Below, one piece after another: positions 12,147 to 24,956 of a DNA stretch of 64,000 bases (positions are counted from its first letter, which is position 1; the number at the start of each line of letters is the position of its first letter). The position numbers and the translations under genes are program-made. The DNA is from Populus alba. Lineage: Eukaryota; Streptophyta; Magnoliopsida; Malpighiales; Salicaceae. A model generated the notes under the pieces. It saw nothing but the letters and a program-made list of their open reading frames with translations, did no database searches and was not told the origin of the DNA. The stretch lies in NCBI RefSeq assembly GCF_005239225.2, contig NC_133299.1, positions 13,937,154 through 14,001,153 of the forward strand, written 5' to 3'.

Positions 12147-12306
12147 CTTAAGTTAAGTTATTCTGCAACTTAAGTTAAGTTAAGATAAGATGTAAAAGCC
12201 TGGCATTCGACTTGGGTTAATTTAATTTATTTCATAAAATTTATAATTTAAATTATAAAATCATGATAATTTTATATAAAATAAATTTTTATTTAATTAA
12301 ATATTA

Positions 12307-12310
<4 letters not shown>

Positions 12311-12361
<51 letters not shown>
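12311..12361. repeat. (TA)n microsatellite
   Basis: Uninterrupted TA run of about 51 bp. Confidence 0.95.
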
Positions 12362-13829
12362 CAATATGAATTAACCCGTTAAGTCAACTATTCAATTATT
12401 AAATTAGAATAACTTCATAAAAATTTAAAAATAAATTATAAAATTTGATTTCAAAAAAAAATTTATTGTTGAATAATAAAATAAATAAAAAAAAAATAAC
12501 ACAATAAAACAACTCAAACCTACTTAAATTAACCTATAAAACTTATAATTTGAATAACCTTATTATTTTTATTAATTTAGTTTATAAGAATATAACCACG
12601 ATAATAATTTTCTACTTTCTCACTGGATAGGTTTCTTCACGAGGAGCTCTGGCTCTCCACGGTTCCACCACACCCCTAGCAAAAAACGAAAAAAAAAAGA
12701 AAAAGAAAAGACATAAAGCACATTCACCTGCCACGAGTGAAACAATAGGTTTGGTAATGAAATTCCTCATGTAACTTCCAGTTTGGTCTGGACTGGACTC
12801 ATAGATTAAGACCCGTACGCTGCCTTAAGATAAATCAGAACTATGCTAATTATATATATAAAAAGTTGAAGGCCAAAACATTGAACACTTAGACTCAGTT
12901 TACTATTTATTACAGTAATAAAATGATATTTTATCCTTCCTCGAAAAACTAATGCGAGTCTAAGTCCTCTCTCTTTTTTGTTTATTTTATTTTATTTTAT
13001 CATTTATCATTATTTTTTAAAAATAATATTATGATTTTTTTAAAAAAATATTTATCAAATTATCTTAAATTTATAATCTAAGATATAAGTTTTGTTGGTT
13101 AACTGAGACTGATTTATTATTTATTGTTTTGTTTATATGCTTATTACGCTGCATCAAACTAACTTGAGCTTATTTTTTTTTATTTAATTATTTTAAAAAT
13201 TAAAAGTTTATCAGTTTATTGTCTTTGCCAAAAAAATGTTATTGTCTTATTAAAATAAAATTATCTTATTAAATCAAATCCAACCTATAACCTGAAATGT
13301 TTATTTTTCTTATTTATTTGAAATGCTTTTACGGTATCTAGATATTATTATTTATATATAAAAAAATATCTAGCGGAATTTTGATATCGCTTTCTTTTAT
13401 TTGACTCTGGCTTGAAAATAACAAAAAAAAGAAAAGAAAAGAAGGTAATCTTTGGCTGCCAGATCACGAAAACAATCAAGGCTTACATGTGCCAATGCAA
13501 TTTGTTGACTTGTTATGATGAGTTTTAAATTAAAAATAAAATAATTCAGATTGTTAATTTTATTTATTTTATATATATTTTTTAAATAGTATAATTAAAT
13601 TAAACTATATATGTTAATATTTTATTTTAAATATAAAAATTATAATAAATTATCAATTAAATTTAAATTACATATAAAATTAAATTAAATTCTTCCAAAC
13701 CAGCTATTAAATATAAAAACCATAGACAGACCGTTCAGGGCCTAGTTCCACGAAAGCCCATGTATAATAATCTTAAGAAGAAAAAGACTCGCCATTTGTG
13801 GATGGGAAATCTCGAACTGCCATAGCTAT

Positions 13830-14035
13830 CACTTTATTTGATTTTATATTTTAAAAATATTTTTTTAAAAATTAATTTTTATTTATTTATCTTGCTTCAA
13901 ATTAATATTATTTTGATATTATTATATCATTTTAATACGCTAATATAAAAAATAATTTTAAAAAATAAAAAATATTATTTTAATACATTTCTAAATAATA
14001 AAACTTTAAAAAATTACCACAATTACATTTTTAAA
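13830..14035. repeat. MITE-like dispersed element, copy
   Basis: Shared core ATTTTGATATTATTATATCATTTTAATACGCTAATA followed by an AAAAATATTATTTTAATACA block, ending with a CACAATTACATTTTTAAACA-like tail. Confidence 0.5.
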
Positions 14036-14104
14036 CAGATTAATTAAAGATGAATTAAAGATTTTTAAAAGAGGAAATAGAAAAGGAGAATTATCGGAAG
14101 GTTA

Positions 14105-14335
14105 AAAATTGCTTTTTAATGTGTAAGCCATTTTAATTAATTGTTTTTTTTTCTTGTGTTTTTAAAAAAATTTAAATTTTTTTTATTTTTTTTTTGCTTT
14201 AAATTAATATTTTTTTGGTATTTTTAGATTATTTTGAATGTATTAATATCAAAAATAATTTTTTTAAAAAAAAATTATTTTAATATATTTTTAAATAAAA
14301 AACATTTTAAAAAGTAATCATAACCTCATTCTAAA
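14105..14335. repeat. MITE-like dispersed element, copy
   Basis: Starts AAAATTGCTTTTTAATGTG, has the core TTTAGATTATTTTGAATGTA and TTAATATCAAAAATAATTTT, and ends TAATCATAACCTCATTCTAA. It lies in the same orientation as its neighbour at 13830-14035. Confidence 0.55.
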
Positions 14336-16327
14336 AAAAATTGATAATTATGATCACAGTTCTTTTTTTTATTATTAAATGCATTTTTAATTGAACTGTT
14401 CATAAATTAGCATAGAAAATTTGCGGTAATTTTTGTTCAAATGATATTTTCGATGTGCTAATCAACTGGCTTCGAGATCATATGGAAGATTCTAACTAAG
14501 TTTTTTAAATATGTATTATCTTTGAGGAAAAAATTATTCAAATCAAAATCTTTTCTACTGTGTGCCAAAATATAGTTATTTGCAAGTGCTTTATCAAGAA
14601 TTTTTTCAGTTTGGATAGAGAGATTGATGCCTATTCTACGCATCCAGAACATCCTCAAGGCCAAGTTTCTTTTTTCCTTTGAGTAAATAATCAGCAGCTA
14701 AAAGGAGAGTAGAAAAATGTAATTATATTTTTATCTTTTATTTTTAGTTTTAACTATTCCAACAGATAAATTATATAAATAGCTAAAATATTTATTCTTG
14801 TTTTGAAAAGTTATTTCTACATTTCTTGATAAAGAAGCTAAAAGTAAATGAAATTACACATATTCATTGATAAACATCTTTTTCTATGTTTTGTATTAAT
14901 AATATTATGATTATATCATATAAAAAATAACTAAATTAGTTATATAAATATATGAAAATTAGTTTAACATAAAATATATTAAAATATAATTGGCTCTTCT
15001 AAATAGTTTTTTACCATCAGAATATACAATAAACAAAAAAGTTATATTTACACTATTTAAAAAACTATTTTATTAATTTGGCTCTTTAATATAGTATCTT
15101 TCGGGAGTCCATGATCCGTTATCGGCTAGATAAAAATAATTTTTTTATAAAAAAATAATAATTTATAAAAGTTTTACTTTTTAGGATGAAGAAAACATTT
15201 AATAATTTCAAACATAAAAGCAAATGCATATGTTTTAAAAAATAAAAAACACATTAAAAAAAACTCCAACATTAACTCAAAAATTAAATCATGAAGCTAA
15301 AAGAATAATATATATTAAGATATTTGATTTTATAATTTTTTTTAAAAAATATATATATATTAGCTATACAACAATGATTTTTTTAAGGAAAGTAATAATT
15401 CGAAATAAAATGAAAAAAATAATTCTCTAAAATAATTTCTCCTTTCCCTATTAATATATTTCTCATAAACATTTTTTTTTCATCTTGGGTTCTTAATTTG
15501 ATAAAAACTGAAACTAATTAGAATAGATATATAAAAAAAAATCAAGATAATTTTAATAAGGGTAAAAAAAGCATCCCTCCAATTTAATAAAAAAAATAAT
15601 GTTTTTGTAATACAAAAACAACACACTACTCATGCTTTTTCATGGGAATTTTTTTTATAATACTTTTTCCAAAGGCATGCAGAAAAAAGACAGTGAATAA
15701 GATTTAAAAAAATATATATATGAAAGGCTGTAAAATAAAACCTTACTGATATTATAAAAAATTGTCATAATCTCAGAAAAATCAAAGTAAAAAAGTATAT
15801 AAAAAAATGTAATAAAACAATATCATAAATATATTTTAAATCATTTAAACTTAATGAATTTAAATTAAAAAGGAGAAAAAATTTGAAGGCATTTGCAAAT
15901 AAAGCCAAGACACTTGAGATTAGCCAAAAACAAATGGTGAGTCATGTATGGGCTTGCAATCATGCTTGTGTGGGTGAGGTTTCATGATAATTATCTTTCT
16001 AGATCAGAATCTCTTTTATAATGGGAAAGACTAAGAAATAGGGGAAGAAAAGGGATGTCTTTTTGGATTGTTTGCTTTTTTTTCTTTTTTTTTCTATATT
16101 TTAGATTTTTTTTAAAATAAAAAAACGAGGGTCAAAATCAGGTTATGACAGTGCTATTTGTTATTTTAAGGAAAAATAGAAGAAGATAATGATGGATCAT
16201 GCATAATAGTAGATGGCACGTCACCTTCTATTATGGTCATTTGCCACTTTAGATGCCTAGTAAGTTTTATTAGTTGGGTTCAAACCTATTTGTTATAAAA
16301 ATATAAAAAAAATCATTTTGTCATGGC

Positions 16328-16788
16328 ACGTGCTGCGAATTTGTTTATAAACTAGATATACAATGTGTTTATAGATAAGATAGATAAGGTTAAGTTTGTA
16401 AAAAAGGCTGGAAGTGTCAAACATGTAGCCTGATAAAAACAACCATAACTTTTAATCTGAACATTAGATTAAGCTGTTTTTTTTTTTTTATAAGATTCCA
16501 AAGGTTCTAGTTTTTATAAAGTTAAAATTTCATTATCATCAAAGTCAAGAAACCTTTCTAATAAGGCTTGGAAGTTAGTGTTTAGGATTTCTTATATTTT
16601 TATAATTGATTTAGGGTTTTTTTTTAAAGTTGGATTAGAAATCTCTTCTTGTTTTTTCACCTTTATTTAGAAATTTTTACTGGTGTACATATAGCCTAAA
16701 AGTATTGTAATAGGTAATTTTTATTAGTGATCAAATTATTGAATTACAGATTTTTTCAGAAAACATCATAGTTTATAGACTAAATAAA
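16328..16788. repeat. ~460 bp tandem repeat, unit 1
   Basis: Directly followed by a second unit. Shared text includes GCTGCGAAT, AGATAGATAAGGT/AGATAAATAAGGT, AGCCTGATAAAAACA, CATAACTTTT, TAATAGGTAATTTTTATTAG and TTATTGAATTA. The unit is not coding. It could be a tandem pair of degenerate LTRs or a satellite seed. Confidence 0.8.
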
Positions 16789-17238
16789 CATGCTGCGAAT
16801 ACATTTATAAACCAGATAAACAAGATATTTATAAACAAGATAAATAAGGTAAAGCCCATAAAAAAGTATCTCAAACATGAAGCCTGATAAAAACAGCTAT
16901 AACTTTTGATTTGAAAATTAAATCGATCTAAAACTTTATTGGAAGATTCTAAAGGCTAATTTCTATAAAGTTATAATCTCTTTATCATCGAAGTTAGGAA
17001 ACCATTCAAATATGACTTGAAAGTTAGTGTTTGTGATTTGTTATATTTTTCTAATTGATTTAGAGCTTTTTTTTCTAGCTGGACTAGAAATTTTATTTTA
17101 TTTTTTTGAGTTTTGTTTAGAATTTTTTACTACTATATAAGCAATGTAGAAGAGTTGTAATAGGTAATTTTTATTAGTGACCAAGTTATTGAATTATAGA
17201 TTTTTCAAAAAACCTCATAGTTTTCTCTTCATTTCTCT
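16789..17238. repeat. ~460 bp tandem repeat, unit 2
   Basis: Second unit, same orientation as 16328-16788 and diverged by many substitutions. It ends at CCTCATAG, where unit 1 has CATCATAG. Confidence 0.8.
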
Positions 17239-18876
17239 ATAATTTTGGGTTTTAACCTTAGGACTTAAGAAATCAAGTTTTTATTCATATATATATGTCA
17301 TGTCATTCTCTCAATAAACCTATTAATAACCTCAAATAAACCCTTAATCTCTTTAAAAATAAAAACTAATCTATTCTAAAAACTATTTGGGAGCTTTGAT
17401 CTGGTTTTTTTGCTCAAATAAAAAGAGTTAAAAACATTACAATGAAACTCCTATTAGTGAATGTAACTCATTGATACCAAGAACAACTTTTTTTAGTAGT
17501 TAAATTATAAACAACCAACCCACCTCCACTTTCCTCCTCTATTTCCCAACAACTCTCTCTCCCCCATTATCAAACTTTAGGGCTGTAATGTGTACAAAAT
17601 AAAATTTTAAGTCAAAGCATAAAAACCTTAAGAAATAAAAGCTGAAAAAGAAAAAAAAAAACTTTAGGGATTAAAAAAAAACATGCGCCATGCACATTGA
17701 AATAAAAAACGAGGCAAAATATTTGTTTCAGTTTCAAATTTAGTCTTTAAATTTTTAATTGTTTTAAATGAATAGAATTAAAAATAATTTTGTTAAATTG
17801 AACATTAATTTGAGGCCATAACTTATTCTTGACATTACAAGAATTTCATATCAAGCCAACCAAAATAAATCATCAAGTCCAATTTCAAATCAACTCAATA
17901 TGAAAAGATTAAATTGAAAAAAAAAGTCAAGTGACTGAAATTTAAAAAAAAAAAAAAAAACATTGTGGGTAACTATTGCAATCCTTCTCTTATGTTGCAT
18001 TTCCATTAGTTTTTTTTTTAATAATTCTTCCATCTCAAATTGTCTTTTGTGTTCATGATTTATAAAACATTAATTTTTGAAACAAAACTATAGTTTTCCC
18101 TAAAAATAGCAATAAAAAAAATAAAAATCAAATTTAAGATAAAAAAAAAATGATAACACACTTTGCTATTTTGAAGAGAGTCCACCATTAAAATCAAGTG
18201 GAGAGAGAAAAAAAAAAACGAATAATAGATCGCCGAAGCAATACTAGAGGTCCTCCATCATCACGCATCATGGTACAAGAAAGACCCCATCAAGATGATT
18301 CTAATAATACCAAAAAAGGTCATCTTTAGAGTTTGGAATAAGCGCATGCTCCTCCATGGTGCGGTAACCTTCAAAATACACGTCAATCACTTCTCCTCTT
18401 TTCTTTTAATTAAATCCCTAATTTGAAACAAAAAAATATTGAACTTTTGTTTTAGTTTAAAATTCATCACCTCAAGCTTTAAGTGCTCTAAATCAAGTAA
18501 ATTAAATTTTATTTTTTCAAATGAAGCATTAAGCGAACACAAATTTTTTTTCTTAGCGTAGCAAAAAATCCATTTAAGCCAACCAAAATAAATAATTAAA
18601 TTTAATTTTAAATCAACTCAATATAAAATCATCAGCTTAAAAAAAAATTGAGTAACTAGAAAAAAAATAATAATAAACATTATGCAACATTATTATAATA
18701 CAACAATAGATTATATCTTGCCTCACATTAAAACCAATAAATGTTTTAATTTCTCTTTAATTAGAAGCAGCTGGCGAAGTCGGTCGTGCATCTTAACCGC
18801 TAGGTAGCATGCAATTATACGCATGAAAGTTTTTATAGAAGGAGTTGCTATAGCATGTTCATATTACTTAAGATAT

Positions 18877-18940
18877 CAATCGGATAGTTAAGTTTTAATT
18901 TAATAATCAGATAAGAGATTGATACTTAACTATCCGATTG
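18877..18940. repeat. Perfect 17 bp inverted repeat with 30 nt loop
   Basis: CAATCGGATAGTTAAGT at 18877-18893 is matched exactly by its reverse complement at 18924-18940. The GC content of the arms is higher than the surroundings. Function unknown. Confidence 0.85.
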
Positions 18941-19208
18941 TCACTCAATAATCAAGTCTGTTAGAGAGGAAAACAACAAGAAACCCACTTGTGTCATTTT
19001 TATTTTTATCCGAACAAATTAACAACAATAATAAGAAATAAATAAATAAAATAACTCAATAGCTGACCCCCACCTACAATACATAGTGCAATATACTAAC
19101 ATGTCAAATAATATTCCTCATTATTTTTTAATGTTTAATTTACATGAATTAATTAATGCAGGCCATTGCTAGATAATCAAGTCCACGGGATCAATAATTT
19201 AGGACCAC

Positions 19209-19210
<2 letters not shown>

Positions 19211-19243
<33 letters not shown>
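19211..19243. repeat. (AT)n microsatellite
   Basis: AT run of about 33 bp, followed by TATATATGTATATATAT. Confidence 0.95.
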
Positions 19244-19248
<5 letters not shown>

Positions 19249-19908
19249 ATTATATATGTATATATATAAAAGAATTAATTTGAAGGTCTTGAGGCAACTT
19301 CAAGGCAACGAATATATATGGATGTTGAGACATGAACCACCCTGACCTACTGCCTGTATATCCATTTTATTTGACCCACAGAACAACAACTCAGCTCTAA
19401 CCACAAGGAATTGAGTAAACATAATGCATTACAGCTTGGTTGATCTGTCAAGTTACAAATTAGTCCCTCGACATACATGTATTTACTTGCATGGACCGTT
19501 GCATTTTCCCCATATTTATATATATATATATAAACAGAAAAAAACTAATGATCTCTGCTGTTAACTACATCATGGTGGTCCATCTCCACGAAAAAATTAA
19601 GATATTGATGATGATAGGTTTCACATGAAATATTGAATAATTAGAAACTTCTAAAGAACATGGCCTCTTGACAAGAAAGAAAAGGGTATTAAATGCTTCA
19701 AGAAATAAAAAATAAATGATAGGGGTATTTTGGTAATACAAGGGGTACGGCCCTTCTGGCTGTAGCTTTCAGCAAACTACCTACAAATCGAAACCCACTT
19801 CTCCTAACCTTCGAAAAGGAAGTCACGACGTGTGATCTTCAACAACTGCTGAAGAGCTACAAAAGGGAGAAAGAGCTGCCATAGAGAGACTCTGCAACAG
19901 AGCTGAAG

Positions 19909-22353
19909 ATGGCAACGAAGCAGATGATGGTTCCGGCGACATGGGGGATCAGAAGCAGCTTCCATTCCCTTATTGCACTTCTCGTCGCGTTCCTAGTCAT
20001 AGCTTCCATCTATGTAACCCACAATAGCGGTGTGCTCGTAGAAGATAGGACGTCTAAGAGTAAGAGCTCCGGTGACTTTCAGTCAAGGTGCAATTTGTTC
20101 TCAGGAAAATGGGTTTTTGATAACAAATCTTACCCTCTGTACAAAGAGAAAGAATGCACCTTCATGTCTGACCAGTTAGCTTGTGAGAAGTTTGGGAGAA
20201 AGGACTTGAACTATCAGAACTGGAGGTGGCAACCACACCAGTGTGACCTTCCTAGGTATAAATTACTATATCTCCCTATCATCAACCTAAAAATCAATCA
20301 AATAGCTAGTATATTACTCTTCTTTGCGGTGACTGATAAGATTCATTCTGCAGGCTGTGATGTTTGGCTATGGTTTTTGAGTTTTGTGTGGAATGTTTTT
20401 TTCTCTGTGTCATGTTAATAAGGTAGGTTCAATGCCACAGTATTGCTAGAAAGGCTAAGGAACAAGAGGCTTATGTTTGTAGGGGACTCGTTAAACAGAG
20501 GCCAATGGGTTTCAATGGTCTGTCTCGTGGACTCAGTGATTCCTCCAGGGTTCCAATCCATGCATCAGCACCGTAATGGTTCTTTGCACGTCTTCAAAGC
20601 CATTGTAAGTGGAAAATTATAATCATTTAATATATATGAGAAAACGTTAACAAGAGTTGAGATGGCCGAGTTGGTCTAAGGCGCCAGATTAAGGTTCTGG
20701 TCCGAAAGGGCGTGGGTTCAAATCACACTCTCAACAAAATCATTTTTACCTTTTGTTTTGATAGCCTAATCAGTTTATGGGCTTGAGCTGAACTTAAAAA
20801 AGCAGTCTTCTTGGGCTTGGTCTGGACGTAGAACTTTTTTGTTTTGGGATTGGGCCCAGTTGAAAATTCATTAAAAAAAAAAAAAAAAACAAATAAAAAT
20901 CTAAAGAGTTTGGTTTTATTATTTAGCTAGGTCTGGTTGAAATTGTTTTCTTAGAAGTGTTATAAAATTTGGATTGGCGTGTTAATCTAGTGAGTGACTC
21001 GTTTATGTGTGGAGCTTGGCTCTGATAGGTTTTACTATTGAATTTATTTTTATTTTTTTATTAAAATAACATATCATTTCCAGTTTTTTTTAAAAAAAAT
21101 TATAGTTTGAATTAACTCATCAAATCGGTAGGTTAATCCATCCTAATCCTAATCTTAAGCGGCTCGATCCCAAGAATTATAATTATATTTCTGTGATTTT
21201 GCTAATTTAGATTATGTGATTGTTATTAATGTGATTCAGGACTATAATGCAACAATTGAGTTCTATTGGGCTCCTTTACTGGTGGAATCAAATTCCGATG
21301 ATCCGGTATACCACCGAGTAGATGATCGGACTGTTAGAGTTCAAGGCATTGAAAAGCATGCGAGGCATTGGACTGATGCTGACATTCTTGTTTTTAATAC
21401 CTATCTTTGGTGGAGAAGAGCCCAAATGACTGTCTTGTAAGAACATTCTCTGAATAAAGTTCATCATCACAAGCAATGTTGTTTTAATTAAACAAAATAA
21501 ATTAAATTGATATTTTTACTGAATTAATTTTATGTTAACTCTTATTAAAATCCCATCTCAAATTAAAGACAGGATCCTAGATTTATGACCGAGCTATATT
21601 AGGTTTAATAATTTTTAATTTTAAGTTAATTTTTTAAAAAAAACTAAATTTAGACCGGTAATCGAGTTTGTTGAATCCTAGATCTGCATACAATCAAGCC
21701 GGACTGAGTTTATTAATTTTACTTGTTTATCTAACTTGAAAATTTGATATCAGGTGGGGATCATTTGAAAGGCCAGATGGAATTTACAAGAGAGTAGAGA
21801 TGCCAAGAGTTTATGAGATGGCTTTAAAGACATGGTCAGATTGGCTGGAGGTTCATGTAAACCGAACAAAAACACAAATGTTCTTCGTCAGCATGTCACC
21901 AACTCATCAAAAGTATAATACAATTTTATTTTAACCTAATGTTGTCTTGTCCATTTCTCCTTGCTCACCTCATATTTCAAGATCAAGATTCACGTGTGTT
22001 TCAGGGCTGTAGAGTGGGGTGGCGATGGAGGGCAAAACTGTTACAACGAGACAGAACCGATCTTCAAAAAAGGATACAGAGGAGAGGCGTCCTGCCCAGA
22101 AATCATGCGTGTGGTTGAGAAGACTCTCGACGACTTGAGAACAAGAGGATTAAATGTACAAATGATCAACATTACACAGTTATCAGATTACAGAAAAGAA
22201 GGCCATCCATCGATATATAGAAAGCAATGGGAGCCATTAAAGGAAGAACAAGTATCAAAACCTAGCAGCTATGCAGACTGTATACATTGGTGTCTCCCTG
22301 GAGTTCCAGATGTGTGGAATGAACTTCTTTATGCTTCCATTATTAATCTTTGA
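19909..22353 (+). CDS. TBL33: TRICHOME BIREFRINGENCE-LIKE polysaccharide O-acetyltransferase (5 exons)
   Basis: Golgi type II membrane enzyme of the TBL/DUF231 (PC-esterase) family, which transfers acetyl groups to cell-wall polysaccharides; the TBL29-35 group acts mainly on xylan. By-eye exons: 19909-20255, 20427-20604, 21240-21436, 21754-21912, 22005-22353. All junctions are GT-AG and the frame stays open, giving 409 residues. Membrane anchor at about 19-36. The TBL domain ([11 protein letters not shown]...) starts near residue 61. The catalytic GDSL motif is at 135-138 ([11 protein letters not shown]), and the DxxH motif is DCIH at 385-388, within [16 protein letters not shown]. Intron 2 contains a tRNA-Leu gene. 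The last four exons have the same boundaries and phases as the next gene, so the two are a tandem pair. The TBL33 label comes from similarity plus the recalled PYL6/TBL33 adjacency in Arabidopsis; TBL30/31/3 remain possible. Confidence 0.93.
20656..20736 (+). tRNA. tRNA-Leu (AAG), inside TBL intron 2
   Basis: Full cloverleaf. The acceptor stem GTTGAGA (20656-20662) pairs with TCTCAAC (20729-20735), with discriminator A at 20736. The A box TGGCCGAGTTGG is at 20663-20674. The anticodon stem CCAGA/TCTGG surrounds loop TTAAGGT, giving anticodon AAG at 20691-20693. There is a long leucine-type variable arm and a B box at 20715-20725. A Pol III terminator TTTTT follows at 20743-20747, and an upstream CAA sits at 20651-20653, as in plant tRNA genes. 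The oddity is a B box reading GGTTCAAATCA instead of ...TCC. This also puts a G:A mismatch in the T stem (GTGGG against CACAC), so activity may be reduced. It lies in the sense orientation of the host gene. Confidence 0.9.
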
Positions 22354-22974
22354 CAGATCTAATGTAAATGTATCTTCAATGTACGAGGCTTTAAGTTTTG
22401 GTTCTTGTTCTCAGGAATTTGAAATGCAGAATTTGGCCTTAAATCTATTGTTAGATGCCTGCCGCAATCAAGCATGTTCGGAAATATAGTTATGATTTTT
22501 TTTTTCTAAACAACACACTTGATTTTTAATTTTTTTTTCTAAAATGGTGATTTCTCATCTATTCTCTATATCCTATTTTTTCTATTTCTAAACACAAATC
22601 ACCTAATTAAACATAAGATTTTTTAGTATCTGAAATTATTGGGTCAATATATATTTTTAATCTTTGCATGCTAAAAAAACTAAATTTACCGTAAAAAACC
22701 AATTTTTTTGAAAAACAAATCTATTTTTTTTCTTGGGTTTTTATTTTATTAAATGGATTGTGAAGGTTTTTAAAAATTATTACATGGAAGCTTATGGTTG
22801 GATCATGGGTTTATTTTCTCTCAAGAGAGAAAAAACCCTAAAATTGAAGATTTTCTCTGAATATGGCAAGAGAAAAAAAAAAAAAAAAAGGTTTAAATGG
22901 AGTGACGAAGGTAATGACTGCTGGAGCAGTTTTTCCATCCATTTGTATTTATAATATATAAAAAAAATATTATA

Positions 22975-23170
22975 TCATGAAGATTTTATTTATTTTTGTA
23001 TTTTAAAAATATTTTTTTAAAAAAATATTTGTTTAGTTTAAATTAATATTTTTTTTTTATTTTCAGATCATTTTAATACACTGAAATCAAAAATATTTTT
23101 TTAAAATAAAAAATTATTATTTTAGTATTTTTTCAAATAAAAAAATTTTAAAAACCAATCACACTCTTAA
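22975..23170. repeat. MITE-like dispersed element, copy
   Basis: Core TTTTCAGATCATTTTAATAC and ACTGAAATCAAAAATATTTT, ending AAAACCAATCACACTCTTAA. Confidence 0.55.
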
Positions 23171-23929
23171 ATACTCCCTTAATAAAAAAAAAAAAAAAAA
23201 AAAAGACAAGGACAAGGACAAGGCTGGCATCCTCCCCCTTACCTTCAAAGTGTTGTTTTTTTTTAAATAATTTTTTTTTAGTATTAACATAACAAAATAA
23301 TCTAAAAATATTAAAAAAATTTAACAAAAAATATATAAAAATTTAACCGGACCATAATCCTAAACAAAGAATTAAAACGTGATGGTTTAGATTCCATGAG
23401 TAAATATTTTATCTAAAGGCGTGCATATTTTCACTTTGTGATACAAAACACTTAACTGGGTACTCTTCAGAGGGATGGATCAAATTTTCACAACAATTTT
23501 TGTCTTTGCTGATTTCTTGCCCCTTTTTCTGGGTTTAGTGCGTGTGGAAGGAGGAGAGGTTGGAATGTATGTTTTAATTGTGGATTTTGAACACAAGAAT
23601 TTCAAGTTCACTGGATTTTCATGCCTTAGCAGGCGGTTTCACATTTATGTTTGTCCAACAAATATGTTTAAGAATATAATTATGGTTATTTTTTATTAGG
23701 AAATATATTATTCAAATTATCTATGAATATGGCAATCATTAAATACATGGTGATGGCCACATTAATGATTAATGAATAACTCTATATGCATCCATTAAAT
23801 GTAAATTATTAATTTTAAATTACATAGACATACTTTAATATATGATCAAAATAAAAATAGCTTAACTACCTACTCCTTTTTTTTTCAAATTATTTAAATC
23901 TAAATCATACATGTTTGGTATTATGGTAT

Positions 23930-24045
23930 AGGGTTTTTTTTATTCATATTAGCACATTAAAATAATAAAAAATATATATTAATTTGTTATTTTTTAAATA
24001 AAATATATTTTTAAAAAAACATGAAAAAGTAAAAACTTCCCCACT
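23930..24045. repeat. MITE-like dispersed element, truncated copy
   Basis: Core TTCATATTAGCACATTAAAA, followed by the ATATTTTTAAAAAAACATGA block and a cytosine-rich end CTTCCCCACTCCCAAAC. Confidence 0.4.
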
Positions 24046-24094
24046 CCCAAACATGGTGAAAATTTATAATTCATTTATTGTTAAAAAATAATAA

Positions 24095-24098
<4 letters not shown>

Positions 24099-24139
<41 letters not shown>
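24099..24139. repeat. (TA)n microsatellite
   Basis: TA run of about 41 bp. Confidence 0.95.
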
Positions 24140-24142
<3 letters not shown>

Positions 24143-24956
24143 GAACATATTTTTCAATTGAAGAATACAAGACAAATAATCAATTTATAGAAACAAGAAA
24201 AGAATAAAGATATTAAAAGATAATAGACAATCCAAATGTTATAAAAAATTAAGAGGTTAAACTCAAAAATCATAAAATCTAAAAAATTCTAATTAAAATT
24301 CAATATATATAATTATAATTTTATAAGTACTAACACATTTTCTTTAAAAACATGAGAAAATCTCAGCCTTCTTACATCCAAGTTTAAAAAAATCATAAGA
24401 GTCGGTAATAGATCCATGTTGTAGCATTACTATAATAAAAAGAAATAACATCTTCCTCCTGATAATTAAAATACTTTTATTTTCAAATCTTATTTAATTA
24501 GCAAGTTTTCGCCCTCCACAAATCATGGTGTTTGCCCGTCATCTTTTCAGCCCATGTCAAAGATGCCATCTTTTAATGTTAAAAAATGGAAGAGACAAAC
24601 GTCAAGACTCAAGAGGCAGACCTCCGAAAACTACGGTGCTACTCACAAGCACCAGTCTTATTTGCAAAGGCACCGTAACTACCACCCATCATGGTCTTTC
24701 GTTCCATACAACTGTGGTCTGTGGGACCAAGATCAGTCCAATCCTCCAAAATCACAGCTGGCCACAATCTAAGTAAGCCTGGAAAAATCAATGCCCCACT
24801 TAGGGATCAAATTTCAAAATTTTTTTTTCATCCCCATATTTCTCAAAAAGCTGCAGCGCCATATCAGAGTCCCCTCACTCTCTCTTGCAATATTTTTGTA
24901 GTCTCAGGACAAAGCTCAAGAGTTTTGTTTTCTGAAAATCAAATCTGTTGACTGAA

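Larger units (their letters stand above)
12147..16327. other. AT-rich intergenic, no gene seen
   Basis: Low-complexity AT DNA with a 51 bp TA run (12311-12361), two adjacent MITE-like copies (13830-14035 and 14105-14335) and long A and T tracts. Short open frames (for example 14458-14664 on the minus strand) show no motifs. Nothing else supported. Confidence 0.4.
17239..19908. other. Intergenic upstream of the first TBL gene
   Basis: No gene seen. It holds AT-rich sequence, a perfect 17 bp inverted repeat (18877-18940), an AT microsatellite (19211-19243) and, nearest the gene, a less AT-rich stretch from about 19720 that is the probable promoter and 5' UTR of the TBL gene. Confidence 0.4.
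22354..24956. other. Intergenic between the two TBL genes
   Basis: No gene seen. It contains MITE-like copies (22975-23170 and about 23930-24045), poly-A and poly-T runs, a short GACAAG repeat near 23205-23222 and a TA microsatellite (24099-24139). About 24525-24956 is less AT-rich and is probably the promoter and 5' UTR of the second TBL gene. Confidence 0.4.
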
